64,000 bases of DNA from Cellvibrionales bacterium UBA4451 (GCA_002390285.1 DGPB01000011.1:121440-185439); one strand, 5' to 3'. Shown: positions 34,062-42,249, counted from the stretch's first letter. Notes: a model not told the origin generated them from the sequence alone. Translations and numbers: made by a program.

Positions 34062-35516
34062 TCATTTAGTGGGTCGATAAACAGCCACATTGGAAAACCC
34101 TTGCTCAACCAGTAACTCAGCATGGAGCCAACTCATAACGCCTTTATCACAATAGAGCAGATAATGGGTGTCGCCAGCCAGCTCGTTGAATCGATTTTGT
34201 AGTGTGAAAAAAGGAATTTCCTGTACTTCATTTGCATCCAGCTTCAGGGGGCGAACATCCACTTCATCGGGGTGACGGATGTCCACGATAACCGTATCTG
34301 GCTGAGGTACAGCAAAAATTTCAATTTGGACCAGAGGCTCACTTTCCGCCATCACCTCATCAATATTCTGCACCCACTTGTTGGCGATAGCCTTTTCCAA
34401 CACGTCAAAATTAAAGGCGGTTTCTTCTCTGGCTACGCGCTCTTCTTTGGCGCGAGTAGTAGGCTTCACCGAAATAACACCACAGTATTCTGGCATATTG
34501 GCCGCAAATGCCTCAGTGCCAATTTTTCGTGCAATATCAATAATGTCCTTTTTATCAAATGTCGCCAACGGTCGCAGTACCAGCGAGCTAACCACTGAAT
34601 CAATCACAGCCAGATTGGGCAATGTCTGACTCGACACCTGAGCAACACTCTCTCCCGTCACCAAGGCCTGGACACCCATCTCATCAGCAACCCTGGTGGC
34701 CGCACGCAGCATCATTCGCTTCAATACGACCCCCATCTGAGAGTTATGCACATTGCAAAGGATTTCAGACAACACTTCATCAAAAGGAACTGAAATAAAC
34801 CTCACTCGATGGGAAGCGCCAAATTTATTCCACAGATAAAAAGCCACCTCTTTCACACCCACCTCATGAGCGCGGCCCCCAAGGTTAAAGAACAGAAAAT
34901 GCGTACGCAGTCCCCGCTTAATGGTGAGATAGCTTGAAACAGTCGAGTCAAAACCACCCGAAATCAACGAAATCACCGAATCCTGCGTGCCCAGAGGAAA
35001 GCCACCTAGGCCCCGCGTAGTTTCTTCAATGACATAGAGCTGGGCCTGACGAATCTCAAGCCTCACGGTTATGTCGGGATCTCTTAACTTAACACCCGTA
35101 GCCTGCGATTGATGCAGCAAGCCACCCCCAACTTGTCGCTCAACATCATGAGAGGTAAACTCATGCTTGCCGTTGCGCTTTACCCGGAGCACAAACGTTT
35201 TATCCGCCAGCTTATCTCCCCAGACAGAAAGCGTTTTCTCTAAAATATCGTCAAAGTCACCCAACGGAAAATGCTGTACCCGAGAAAAATTAGCAATCCC
35301 CGGCGTCCGCGCCAACACGTCTGCCATCTGACACGCCAGCTGCTCATCTTCGGGGCCCGTAATTTCGATTTTTTCCCAATCCATCTCCACCTTAATAAGC
35401 TCGTCCAGAGGCTTCAATAAGTACCGCAGATTATTGCGCAGCTGCTTCGTCATACGCTTGCGCACAGGCGCGCTTTTAATAGTAATTTCAGGGAATAACT
35501 TGATAACAAAATGCAT
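34062..35516 (-). CDS. thiI: tRNA 4-thiouridine synthase / thiamine thiazole sulfurtransferase
   Basis: A 484-residue ThiI. An N-terminal ferredoxin-like and THUMP region (about 1-165) binds tRNA, the PP-loop domain has SGGFDSTV (about 187-194), and a C-terminal rhodanese domain carries the persulfide Cys in LYCDKGVMS (about 457). The partner Cys in MPEYCGVIS (about 345) is also kept. The enzyme makes s4U8 in tRNA and, by family knowledge, supplies sulfur for thiamine. It is divergent from glnA across a 354-base regulatory region. Confidence 0.96.
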   Translation of the reverse strand: MHFVIKLFPEITIKSAPVRKRMTKQLRNNLRYLLKPLDELIKVEMDWEKIEITGPEDEQLACQMADVLARTPGIANFSRVQHFPLGDFDDILEKTLSVWGDKLADKTFVLRVKRNGKHEFTSHDVERQVGGGLLHQSQATGVKLRDPDITVRLEIRQAQLYVIEETTRGLGGFPLGTQDSVISLISGGFDSTVSSYLTIKRGLRTHFLFFNLGGRAHEVGVKEVAFYLWNKFGASHRVRFISVPFDEVLSEILCNVHNSQMGVVLKRMMLRAATRVADEMGVQALVTGESVAQVSSQTLPNLAVIDSVVSSLVLRPLATFDKKDIIDIARKIGTEAFAANMPEYCGVISVKPTTRAKEERVAREETAFNFDVLEKAIANKWVQNIDEVMAESEPLVQIEIFAVPQPDTVIVDIRHPDEVDVRPLKLDANEVQEIPFFTLQNRFNELAGDTHYLLYCDKGVMSWLHAELLVEQGFSNVAVYRPTK

Positions 35517-35656
35517 GGAGAAGACTGCTCATCACTAGAGGAGGGAAAAGCTGCTGATTATATTACAAATAACGACATAATCGGCGTATTATGGGCCCCT
35601 TTTAATGATAGAAGCGCCAAACTATAATTGTCTAAGGCACAACAATAATGCGCGAA

Positions 35657-35673
35657 CGCACCAAGGTGGTGCG
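35657..35673. promoter_or_regulatory. NtrC-binding-site-like palindrome upstream of glnA
   Basis: GCACCA-AGG-TGGTGC is a perfect inverted repeat matching the enteric NtrC pattern GCAC..N..GTGC. It lies 62 bases upstream of the -24 element, a normal enhancer distance. An almost identical box precedes ntrB. Confidence 0.75.
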
Positions 35674-35734
35674 GCGGCATCATCAGACCCCACACCTACG
35701 TGTATAACCTGTTGAATTTGTTAGGCTGAACGAC

Positions 35735-35750
35735 TGGCATATCTTTTGCT
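35735..35750 (+). promoter_or_regulatory. sigma-54 promoter of glnA
   Basis: TGGCATATCTTTTGCT fits the -24/-12 consensus TGGCAC-N5-TTGCT with one deviation. It lies 120 bases before the glnA start, downstream of an NtrC-type site, which is the classic nitrogen-regulated arrangement. Confidence 0.8.
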
Positions 35751-35870
35751 TTAAATTTGAAACACTGAGGGCTCGACCTTTAACTCGTTGCTCGTCGTGC
35801 AGAGACTTTTTATATTGCCGCCAAACCGGCGAACTTGTTTAACCTCGACATCCATAAACTGGAGGAACCA

Positions 35871-37274
35871 ATGTCTAAAACTATAGCCCTGATCAAAGAG
35901 AGTGAAGCTCGCTGGATCGACCTACGCTTTACCGATACAAAAGGTAAAGAACAGCATGTTTCCATGCCTATCAGTGAAGTTGGCGATGACTTCTTTGAAG
36001 AGGGGAAGATGTTTGATGGTTCGTCTATCGAAGGCTGGAAAGGTATCAATGAGTCAGACATGATCCTATTGCCAGACGACAGCACGGCAGTGCTCGACCC
36101 CTTTACCGATGAGCCTACCATTATTATTCGCTGTGACATCATCGAACCGGCCACGATGCAAGGTTATGAGCGTGACCCACGTTCTGTAGCCAAACGTGCT
36201 GAAGAATACCTGAAGTCCACTGGACTGGGTGACACTGCCTTTTTTGGTCCAGAACCAGAATTCTTTGTCTTTGATGATATTAAGTGGGGCGCAGACATGA
36301 GCGGCGCTTTCTACAAAATCAACTCAGAAGAAGCATCTTGGGCTAGCGGCCACGACTACGCCGATGGCAACATGGGTCACCGTCCTGGCACTAAAGGTGG
36401 TTACTTCCCCGTACCTCCTGTCGATAGCCTTCACGACCTGCGGGCGGCCATGTGTAACGCCATGGAACAAATGGGCCTCGACATCGAAGTTCATCACCAT
36501 GAAGTAGGCACTGCAGGCCAGTGTGAAATTGGCGTGAGATTCAGCACCCTGGTAAACAAAGCTGACGAAGTTCAGATTCTCAAATACTGCGTACACAACG
36601 TTGCACATGCCTACGGCAAAACGGCCACCTTTATGCCGAAGCCCCTGGTAGGCGACAACGGCTCCGGCATGCACTGCCACCAATCGTTCTGGAAAGACGG
36701 AGAAAATCAATTCGCTGGCGACAGCTATGCCGGACTGAGTGAAACCGCACTGTATTACATTGGCGGCATCATCAAGCACGCAAAAGCTCTTAACGCCTTT
36801 GCCAACGCGTCTACTAACTCCTACAAACGCCTAATTCCAGGTTTTGAAGCGCCGGTTATGTTGGCCTATTCTGCTCGCAACCGCTCTGCGTCTATCCGTA
36901 TTCCGTATGTTCCATCTCCAAAAGGTAAACGTATCGAGGTCCGCTTCGGCGATCCTACGGCCAACCCTTATTTGATGTTTGCTTCCATGCTAATGGCCGG
37001 CATTGATGGCGTGAAAAACAAGATTCACCCAGGGGATGCTGCGGACAAAGATCTGTACGACTTGCCTGCGGAAGAAGCTGCCGCCATTCCACAGGTTGCT
37101 GGCAGCTTGCGTGAAGCGCTGGAAGCTCTGGATGCAGATCGCGAGTTCCTGACTGCTGGAGGTGTATTTACCGATGACACTATCGACGCATACATCAAAC
37201 TAAAAATGCAGGATGTTTACCGCGTCGAGCACACTACTCACCCAGTTGAGTTTGACCTGTACTACTCTGTGTAA
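35871..37274 (+). CDS. glnA: glutamine synthetase type I
   Basis: Condenses ammonia and glutamate with ATP. ATG 35871 (MSKTIALIKE) follows GGAGG; upstream in-frame codons belong to the leader. The protein of 467 residues shows the ATP and metal motifs FDGSSIEGW, GPEPEFFVFDD and NGSGMHCHQSFWKDG, and the adenylylation Tyr in KDLYDLPAEE. It should therefore be controlled by GlnE adenylylation in addition to NtrC. Two strong terminators follow it. Confidence 0.98.
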   Translation: MSKTIALIKESEARWIDLRFTDTKGKEQHVSMPISEVGDDFFEEGKMFDGSSIEGWKGINESDMILLPDDSTAVLDPFTDEPTIIIRCDIIEPATMQGYERDPRSVAKRAEEYLKSTGLGDTAFFGPEPEFFVFDDIKWGADMSGAFYKINSEEASWASGHDYADGNMGHRPGTKGGYFPVPPVDSLHDLRAAMCNAMEQMGLDIEVHHHEVGTAGQCEIGVRFSTLVNKADEVQILKYCVHNVAHAYGKTATFMPKPLVGDNGSGMHCHQSFWKDGENQFAGDSYAGLSETALYYIGGIIKHAKALNAFANASTNSYKRLIPGFEAPVMLAYSARNRSASIRIPYVPSPKGKRIEVRFGDPTANPYLMFASMLMAGIDGVKNKIHPGDAADKDLYDLPAEEAAAIPQVAGSLREALEALDADREFLTAGGVFTDDTIDAYIKLKMQDVYRVEHTTHPVEFDLYYSV

Positions 37275-37308
37275 GAGCTCGCCTGATCGGGGCTAACTCT
37301 TTTGAGCT

Positions 37309-37343
37309 AAAAAGGCTGTGAAAGCAATTTCACAGCCTTTTTT
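37309..37343 (+). terminator. glnA terminator 1
   Basis: AAAAAGGCTGTGAAA (37309-37323) pairs perfectly with 37328-37342 around a GCAA loop, ending in a run of T. This is a very strong intrinsic terminator 35 bases after the glnA stop. Confidence 0.92.
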
Positions 37344-37379
37344 ATTTGCATTCACGAGTGGTACAGATCACAACCAACA

Positions 37380-37415
37380 AAAAAGCCCGTTATTTTTGGA
37401 ATAACGGGCTTTTTC
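37380..37415 (+). terminator. glnA terminator 2
   Basis: A second perfect 15-bp stem (37380-37394 with 37400-37414), core AGCCCGTTATT, has a TTTGG loop and flanking A and T runs. The tandem arrangement isolates the DUF4124 gene from glnA transcription; A/T on both sides makes it usable in either direction. Confidence 0.9.
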
Positions 37416-37464
37416 TTTGGTCCAACTAGAGCTAGTCTATAAAGATCATCAATGGAGAACTACT

Positions 37465-38064
37465 GTGCTTCAAAGAAATAAACTGCTTCTCGCACTGCTC
37501 GGCTTAGGCTTGGCATTTAGTGCCATCGCCGAGGTTTACCGTATAGTGGATGACGACGGCAAGGTAACCTTTACCGATAAACCACCGCACAACGCTCCCA
37601 CCAAAGAAAAAATGGCGTTACCCGTTACTAATATTCAACCAGCCTTGGAGGCTGTACCGACGGTAAAAAAAGCGGAGGAAGATATCGAGGGATACCAGAA
37701 AATCGCTATTCTATCCCCTGCTCACGATACAACCATTCCTCCCGGTCAAGAGGTGCTAGCAGTACAGGTCGGCCTAACCCCTACATTGAAAGCCGGACAC
37801 CTCATTCAACTTCTGCTTAACGGCCAAGCCTACGGCCAACCAACCACCATATCGTCATTCAGCATTGGCTCGCTTATTCGCGGTGAAAATAGCCTTCAGG
37901 CTCAGGTTATCGATAGCGAAGGCAACGTCATTGGATCCTCTAATAGCAACACTATTCACGTAAAACGCGGCTCGGCCCAGCATCCTAACAATGCCCAACC
38001 TTCACCCCCTAAACCCACTCCCCATAAACGTGATATTCGCAAGCAGTGGCAGAGAAATCACTAA
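37465..38064 (+). CDS. secreted DUF4124-domain protein
   Basis: A 199-residue exported protein of unknown function. GTG 37465, seven bases after GGAG, gives a clean signal peptide ending FSAIAEVYR. The DUF4124 signature VYRIVDDDGKVTFTDKPP follows directly at the mature N-terminus. An Ig-like beta domain occupies about 85-170 (ILSPAHDTTIPPGQEVL onward), then a Pro-rich tail. The final eleven residues, RDIRKQWQRNH, are encoded by 33 bases identical to a segment inside icmF. DUF4124 proteins follow glnA in Pseudomonas too. Confidence 0.85.
   Translation: MLQRNKLLLALLGLGLAFSAIAEVYRIVDDDGKVTFTDKPPHNAPTKEKMALPVTNIQPALEAVPTVKKAEEDIEGYQKIAILSPAHDTTIPPGQEVLAVQVGLTPTLKAGHLIQLLLNGQAYGQPTTISSFSIGSLIRGENSLQAQVIDSEGNVIGSSNSNTIHVKRGSAQHPNNAQPSPPKPTPHKRDIRKQWQRNH
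38029..38061 (+). repeat. 33-bp exact repeat, copy 1 (DUF4124 3' end)
   Basis: These 33 bases, ending immediately before the TAA stop, are identical to the reverse complement of 59082-59114 in icmF. Both copies are read in the same frame as RDIRKQWQRNH. The identity ends abruptly on both sides. Confidence 0.95.
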
Positions 38065-38109
38065 GCCTGCGCCCAACTAACGCGCATCTCTATGCGAACA
38101 CCACACTGA

Positions 38110-38126
38110 CGCACCAATACGGTGCG
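38110..38126. promoter_or_regulatory. NtrC-binding-site-like palindrome upstream of ntrB
   Basis: GCACC-AATAC-GGTGC flanked by C and G is a perfect inverted repeat of the NtrC type, 84 bases upstream of the -24 element. It mirrors the site before glnA. Confidence 0.75.
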
Positions 38127-38209
38127 CCCTCTGTCTATTTAAACTAGACTATAGCTAGGCCATGGGCTGAGTAGCACGAAAAACCCCAACCTTTGCAACT
38201 TCATAAAAC

Positions 38210-38225
38210 TGGCCCGAAACTTGCT
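38210..38225 (+). promoter_or_regulatory. sigma-54 promoter of ntrBC
   Basis: TGGCCCGAAACTTGCT matches TGGCAC-N5-TTGCT with one deviation at a tolerated position. It lies 81 bases before ntrB and downstream of an NtrC-type box, so ntrBC appears able to autoactivate independently of glnA. Confidence 0.75.
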
Positions 38226-38305
38226 AGCTATTCTTGATATATGGAATTAGAACAGCGCAGTCTTCTGTAAAAGAATGCAGGCCAACATAGGCTAACCAAC
38301 ACCAA

Positions 38306-39427
38306 ATGACTAATGACCAGCTATACCATTTATTACTGGACAATCTTAGTACAGCCGTTGTTTTGCTAAGCAATAAACTGGAAATTCGCTATCTCAACCC
38401 ATCGGCAGAAAGTCTGCTGGCAGTGAGCGCTTTTCGTCTCTGTGGCAGTTCAATAGAACAGTTGCTCGATGAATCTGATAAGAGCCTCATCGCGTTACGG
38501 GATTCCATCGAGGCTAATCGCCCTTTCACTCAGAGACAGACCTCTCTGATACTGATGGATCAATCTCACATAACGGTTGATCTCACCGCCACCCCATTTC
38601 AATCAAACTCTGAAAAACTGCTTCTGGTAGAAATGCAGCCAATGGACCGATTGATGCGAATCAACCGAGAGGAAGCCCTTATCTCTACGCGCGACACCAC
38701 TCGCAACTTGGTACGCGGCCTCGCCCATGAAATAAAAAATCCGCTGGGTGGCATTCGGGGTGCTGCACAATTATTGGCAGAGGACCTAAAACACCAACCA
38801 GAATTATTGGAGTTCACTGAGATTATTTCAGCAGAAACAAACCGCCTTTGCAGCCTGGTAGACCGATTATTAGGACCAACCACGCTACCCAAATTTGCTC
38901 CCGTCAATATTCACGAAGTACTGGAGCACGTCGCTGCGCTGGCTGAAACTGAAACCCTTGGCAACATTGCCATTGAGCGCAACTATGATCCAAGTATTCC
39001 AGAAATCCATGGCGACCGCGGGCAGCTGATCCAAGCAGTGCTAAATATTGTACGAAATGCGATTCAATCACTGGCTAATTGTACTGAGCCAGTACCCACC
39101 ATCAAACTTAAAACCCGTATTCAGCGGCATTTTACGATTGGGAAGACCCATCACAAAGTGGTCTGCCGCATTGACGTTATTGACAATGGCCCCGGAATTC
39201 CAGACGACATTGTTGATCGCATTTTTTTCCCAATGATTAGCGGCCGGGTCGGCGGTAGCGGTCTTGGGCTACCAATATCCCAGTCAGCGATCAATCTTCA
39301 CCACGGTTTGATTGAGTGTGAAAACAAACAGGGAGAAACCTGCTTTTCACTGTACTTACCTCTGGAAAACAACCCTTTGGAAAACAATCATCTAGAAAAT
39401 AAGCCACTGGACACATTGCATGAATAA
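38306..39427 (+). CDS. glnL: nitrogen regulation sensor kinase NtrB
   Basis: A cytoplasmic two-component kinase/phosphatase that, under PII control, phosphorylates NtrC. A PAS domain spans about residues 8-110 and the H-box is HEIKNPLGGIRGAAQLL (phospho-His about 141). The N, G1 and G2 boxes are in IVRNAIQSL, DNGPGIPDDIVDRIF and GGSGLGLPIS. The C-terminus carries a repetitive LENN-type tail of about 15 residues, absent from typical NtrB. It overlaps ntrC by eight bases. Confidence 0.95.
   Translation: MTNDQLYHLLLDNLSTAVVLLSNKLEIRYLNPSAESLLAVSAFRLCGSSIEQLLDESDKSLIALRDSIEANRPFTQRQTSLILMDQSHITVDLTATPFQSNSEKLLLVEMQPMDRLMRINREEALISTRDTTRNLVRGLAHEIKNPLGGIRGAAQLLAEDLKHQPELLEFTEIISAETNRLCSLVDRLLGPTTLPKFAPVNIHEVLEHVAALAETETLGNIAIERNYDPSIPEIHGDRGQLIQAVLNIVRNAIQSLANCTEPVPTIKLKTRIQRHFTIGKTHHKVVCRIDVIDNGPGIPDDIVDRIFFPMISGRVGGSGLGLPISQSAINLHHGLIECENKQGETCFSLYLPLENNPLENNHLENKPLDTLHE
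39362..39410 (+). repeat. 15-bp tandem repeat at the ntrB 3' end
   Basis: Three consecutive 15-base units, each beginning CTGGAAAAC or a close variant, plus a partial fourth, encode LENNP-LENNH-LENKP. Being a multiple of three, length changes would keep the frame. Confidence 0.75.
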
Positions 39428-40835
39428 GAAAACAGTTTGGATAGTTGATGACGACCGCTCTATCCGCTGGGTAATGGAAAAAGCATTGAGCCGTGCCGAA
39501 CTTGATGTCACCAGTTTCAAGAATGCCAGCGACCTCTTGGTACAGCTCCGTAAAAAATCTCCTGACACTATCATCAGTGATATACGTATGCCCGGCATTG
39601 ATGGCCTCCAGTTATTGAAAAAAATTCACGCATCTAATCCGTTACTGCCCGTTATCATCACCACGGCTCACTCGGACTTAGATAGTGCCGTAGCCGCTTA
39701 TCAGGGAGGAGCCTTTGAATACCTCCCCAAACCCTTCGATATCGAAGAGCTGGTGGCCGTTACCACTCGCGCTATCAACTTTGCCAATGAGCAGAGTTCA
39801 GAGCAGCCCGTCGACACCACCGAGATAAGCGGTGAAATTATTGGCGAAGCGCCTGCAATGCAGGAAGTTTTTCGTGCCATTGGTCGACTCTCTAGCTCAA
39901 ATATTACCGTACTGATCAACGGCGAGTCTGGTACGGGAAAAGAGCTAGTTGCCAAAGCGTTACACGATCACAGTCCCCGAAAAAACAAACGCTTTATTGC
40001 ACTAAATATGGCGGCGATCCCCCACGATTTGATTGAATCTGAGCTATTTGGACATGAGAAAGGCGCCTTCACCGGCGCCGCTCAACGACGTGAAGGACGC
40101 TTTCAGCAGGCAGACGGGGGCACGCTGTTTCTCGACGAGATCGGCGATATGCCGCCAGAAGCACAAACCCGCCTATTGCGTGTCTTAGCAAATGGTGAGT
40201 TCTACCTTGTGGGCGGCCACACCCCAGTCCAAGTGGATGTTCGAATTATTGCCGCCACCCACCAAAACCTTGAGCAGCTGGTTGCCGAAAATCGCTTCAG
40301 GGAAGATCTTTTTCACCGATTGAATGTCATTCGTGTCCACCTGCCCAAGCTAGCCGACAGGCGAGAAGACATTCCCCGTCTTATGCAGTACTTTTTACAA
40401 CGAGCTGCCAGTGAGCTGGATGCTGAGCCAAAAACCCTGTCACCAGAAGCCGAACAATTCCTTTGCATGCTTCCCTGGGCCGGGAATGTGCGTCAACTGG
40501 AAAATGCATGTCGCTGGCTGACGGTCATGGCCTCTGGCAGGGAAGTTCATTTAGGCGACCTGCCCCCAGAACTTAAAGACAGCCCCGTGGAAAAAACAAC
40601 AAACTCGGGCAACTGGGAACAACAACTACGAAGCTGGGCAGACGGTGAGCTGGCCACAGGTAAACAGGATATTCTTACGACAGCGGTACCCGCCTTTGAG
40701 CGAGCCTTGATTGAGACGGCGCTAAGTCACACCAATGGGCGCAAAAGAGATGCAGCAGAACTTCTGGGATGGGGAAGAAACACCCTCACCCGAAAACTGA
40801 AAGAACTGGGCATGAGTGATGAGGAAGAAAAGTAG
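39420..40835 (+). CDS. glnG: nitrogen regulation response regulator NtrC
   Basis: A sigma-54 activator. The receiver domain (about 1-120) has the phosphoacceptor Asp in IISDIRMPG (about 54). The AAA+ domain (about 140-380) has Walker A GESGTGKELV, the sigma-54-contacting loop GAFTGA and Walker B GGTLFLDEIGD. A C-terminal Fis-type helix-turn-helix includes GRKRDAAELLGWGRNTLTRKL, shown as GRKRDAAELL and GRNTLTRKL. All residues for sigma-54 activation are present. It is cotranscribed with ntrB. Confidence 0.97.
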   Translation: MNKKTVWIVDDDRSIRWVMEKALSRAELDVTSFKNASDLLVQLRKKSPDTIISDIRMPGIDGLQLLKKIHASNPLLPVIITTAHSDLDSAVAAYQGGAFEYLPKPFDIEELVAVTTRAINFANEQSSEQPVDTTEISGEIIGEAPAMQEVFRAIGRLSSSNITVLINGESGTGKELVAKALHDHSPRKNKRFIALNMAAIPHDLIESELFGHEKGAFTGAAQRREGRFQQADGGTLFLDEIGDMPPEAQTRLLRVLANGEFYLVGGHTPVQVDVRIIAATHQNLEQLVAENRFREDLFHRLNVIRVHLPKLADRREDIPRLMQYFLQRAASELDAEPKTLSPEAEQFLCMLPWAGNVRQLENACRWLTVMASGREVHLGDLPPELKDSPVEKTTNSGNWEQQLRSWADGELATGKQDILTTAVPAFERALIETALSHTNGRKRDAAELLGWGRNTLTRKLKELGMSDEEEK

Positions 40836-40900
40836 ACCTCGCTATCTACAGTTAAAAAATCCACTGATGACAAAACCTACTGCAATACGGGAGCAAGACC

Positions 40901-40923
40901 ATAGGGAGCCAACGGCCCCCTAT
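40901..40923 (-). terminator. hairpin between convergent ntrC and secB
   Basis: ATAGGGAGCC, an AAC loop and GGCCCCCTAT form a 10-bp stem. The odd pair is A.C on plus and U.G on minus, so it folds best in the secB transcript. No real T run follows, so it is a weak terminator candidate. Confidence 0.45.
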
Positions 40924-40947
40924 ATTATCGACTGTGAGGGGAACAAC

Positions 40948-41451
40948 TTAGTGAGTCACTTTCTCGGATGCCTGCTGGCCCGTCTTGACCTCCCCCTTAG
41001 CCATAGCCTGATCAAACAGTGCATCAAAGTTGATAGGGGGTAGCATCAGTGCCGGGAAATTCCCCTTGATCACCACACTATCAATCACTTCTCGCACATA
41101 AGGGAACAGCGTTGTAGGGCAAAGAGTATTGAGCAATTTTGCCAACTCGGGGCCTTCAACGCCTTTAACCATAAAGATTCCAGCCTGATGTACCTCTGCA
41201 AGATATATCGTGTCTTCGCCGTCGGCTACGGTAACGGTAAGTGTTAACTCTACTTCGTAGTGATCATCACTGAGCTTGGTCGTCGATAAGGCAATATCCT
41301 GATTAAGCTCAGGTTTCACCTTCTTCTGGAATACAGTTGGCCCCATCGGCGTTTCAAAGGAAAGATCCTTCAGGTAGATACGTTGTACCGCAAATTGTGG
41401 CGCACTGGTTTGCTCGTCACCGGATCCTGCTGGGGTTTTATCTTCAGTCAT
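40948..41451 (-). CDS. secB: protein-export chaperone SecB
   Basis: A 167-residue SecB that keeps preproteins unfolded and delivers them to SecA. Conserved segments are FAVQRIYLKDLSFETP at the N-terminal core, VTVTVADGEDTIYLAEVHQAGIF (read as VADG and YLAEVHQAGIF) and LFPYVREVIDSVV. An acidic and a Ser/Thr-rich extension occurs at the start. It is downstream of grxC on the same strand but 104 bases apart, so it may have its own promoter. Confidence 0.96.
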   Translation of the reverse strand: MTEDKTPAGSGDEQTSAPQFAVQRIYLKDLSFETPMGPTVFQKKVKPELNQDIALSTTKLSDDHYEVELTLTVTVADGEDTIYLAEVHQAGIFMVKGVEGPELAKLLNTLCPTTLFPYVREVIDSVVIKGNFPALMLPPINFDALFDQAMAKGEVKTGQQASEKVTH

Positions 41452-41555
41452 ATCCTTACCTATAATAAATCGAGAAACAATAACTCAAAACTGCCTATTT
41501 CACTCTGTGGAATCGGTTTTGTCAGGCAACCAGAAAGACAACCTAAAATCGCCCT

Positions 41556-41837
41556 CTAACTTAACGAAATCAATGTATCCAGTTGCCCGGACTGGTTCAG
41601 ACGATGTAAATCATCACAGCCACCAACGTGGGTTTCACCCACCCAAATTTGGGGTACGGTATGACGGCCACTCAGGGTCATCACCTTGCGTCGCATTGCT
41701 GGGTCTGAATCAACATTAATTTCGTTGTATGCCACACCCTTGCTCGTCAACAATTGTTTTGCCGCCACACAGTAGCCACAGGAACGTGTAGTGTATAGCG
41801 TAACTTTAGCTGTAACGTCAGCCATCACTTTGGTCAT
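41556..41837 (-). CDS. grxC: glutaredoxin 3
   Basis: A small dithiol glutaredoxin of about 90 residues. The active site is CGYC in TTRSCGYCVAAK, where GrxC usually has CPYC. The GSH-binding segments RHTVPQIWVGETHVGGCDDL (core TVPQIW and GGCDDL) are intact. It starts one base after the upstream rhodanese-like gene, which indicates a common transcript. ATG 41825 is a possible later start. Confidence 0.93.
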   Translation of the reverse strand: MTKVMADVTAKVTLYTTRSCGYCVAAKQLLTSKGVAYNEINVDSDPAMRRKVMTLSGRHTVPQIWVGETHVGGCDDLHRLNQSGQLDTLISLS

Positions 41838-41838
41838 C

Positions 41839-42249
41839 TCAGCCTTTTACAACCGGCAATTTCTGGTTCTGCCATTCCATCATGCCACCAGTCAGTCGCT
41901 GGACATTAAACTCTTTTTGCTGAAGTCGACGACCCATAGGCCCTGCATGCTGCCCGGCTTTATCGGCAATAATGATGGCCTTCTCGCGATGCGGCTCAAG
42001 CTCAACCATACGATCAAGAAGTTTGGCTTGAGGTATATTAATTGCGCCCGCAATATGACCCGCCTTAAAATCCTTGGCCTCACGGATATCTAGCAGTATC
42101 GCCTCATCGGTATTAAGCATTCGGGTAACCACATGGGAAGAAATAGGCTTGCCGCTTTTGATACGCTCATTAATAGCAAACAGATAGACAAGCACCATCA
42201 AGACACTGACCAACATCCACTGCTCACTGATAAAAACAAAAAATTCCAC
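41839..42249 (-). CDS. membrane-anchored rhodanese-like protein (YibN family), likely inactive
   Basis: A 136-residue protein with an N-terminal membrane helix (about residues 11-24) and one rhodanese domain (about 40-133). Where active YibN-type proteins have a Cys before the loop (pattern C-K-x-G-Q-x-S), this protein reads ADKAGQHAG, so the catalytic Cys is replaced by Asp. The fold landmarks LLDIREAKDFKAGHIAGAINIP (read as LLDIREA and GHIAGAINIP) and GGMMEWQ are kept. It is in the conserved grxC-secB neighbourhood and opposite gpmI. A structural or binding role is likelier than sulfur transfer. Confidence 0.88.
   Translation of the reverse strand: MEFFVFISEQWMLVSVLMVLVYLFAINERIKSGKPISSHVVTRMLNTDEAILLDIREAKDFKAGHIAGAINIPQAKLLDRMVELEPHREKAIIIADKAGQHAGPMGRRLQQKEFNVQRLTGGMMEWQNQKLPVVKG

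Larger units (their letters stand above)
35517..35870. promoter_or_regulatory. thiI-glnA divergent regulatory region
   Basis: No gene is apparent in these 354 bases. They hold a perfect minus-strand TATAAT (35562-35557) likely to serve thiI, the NtrC-type palindrome, the -24/-12 promoter and a long leader of about 120 bases before glnA, with GGAGG just before its start. Confidence 0.6.

Noticed and set aside
40836..40947. Possible NrsZ-like nitrogen-regulated sRNA after ntrC
   Set aside because: Pseudomonas has such an sRNA near this location, but the 112-base gap here has no -24/-12 element and no strong terminator.
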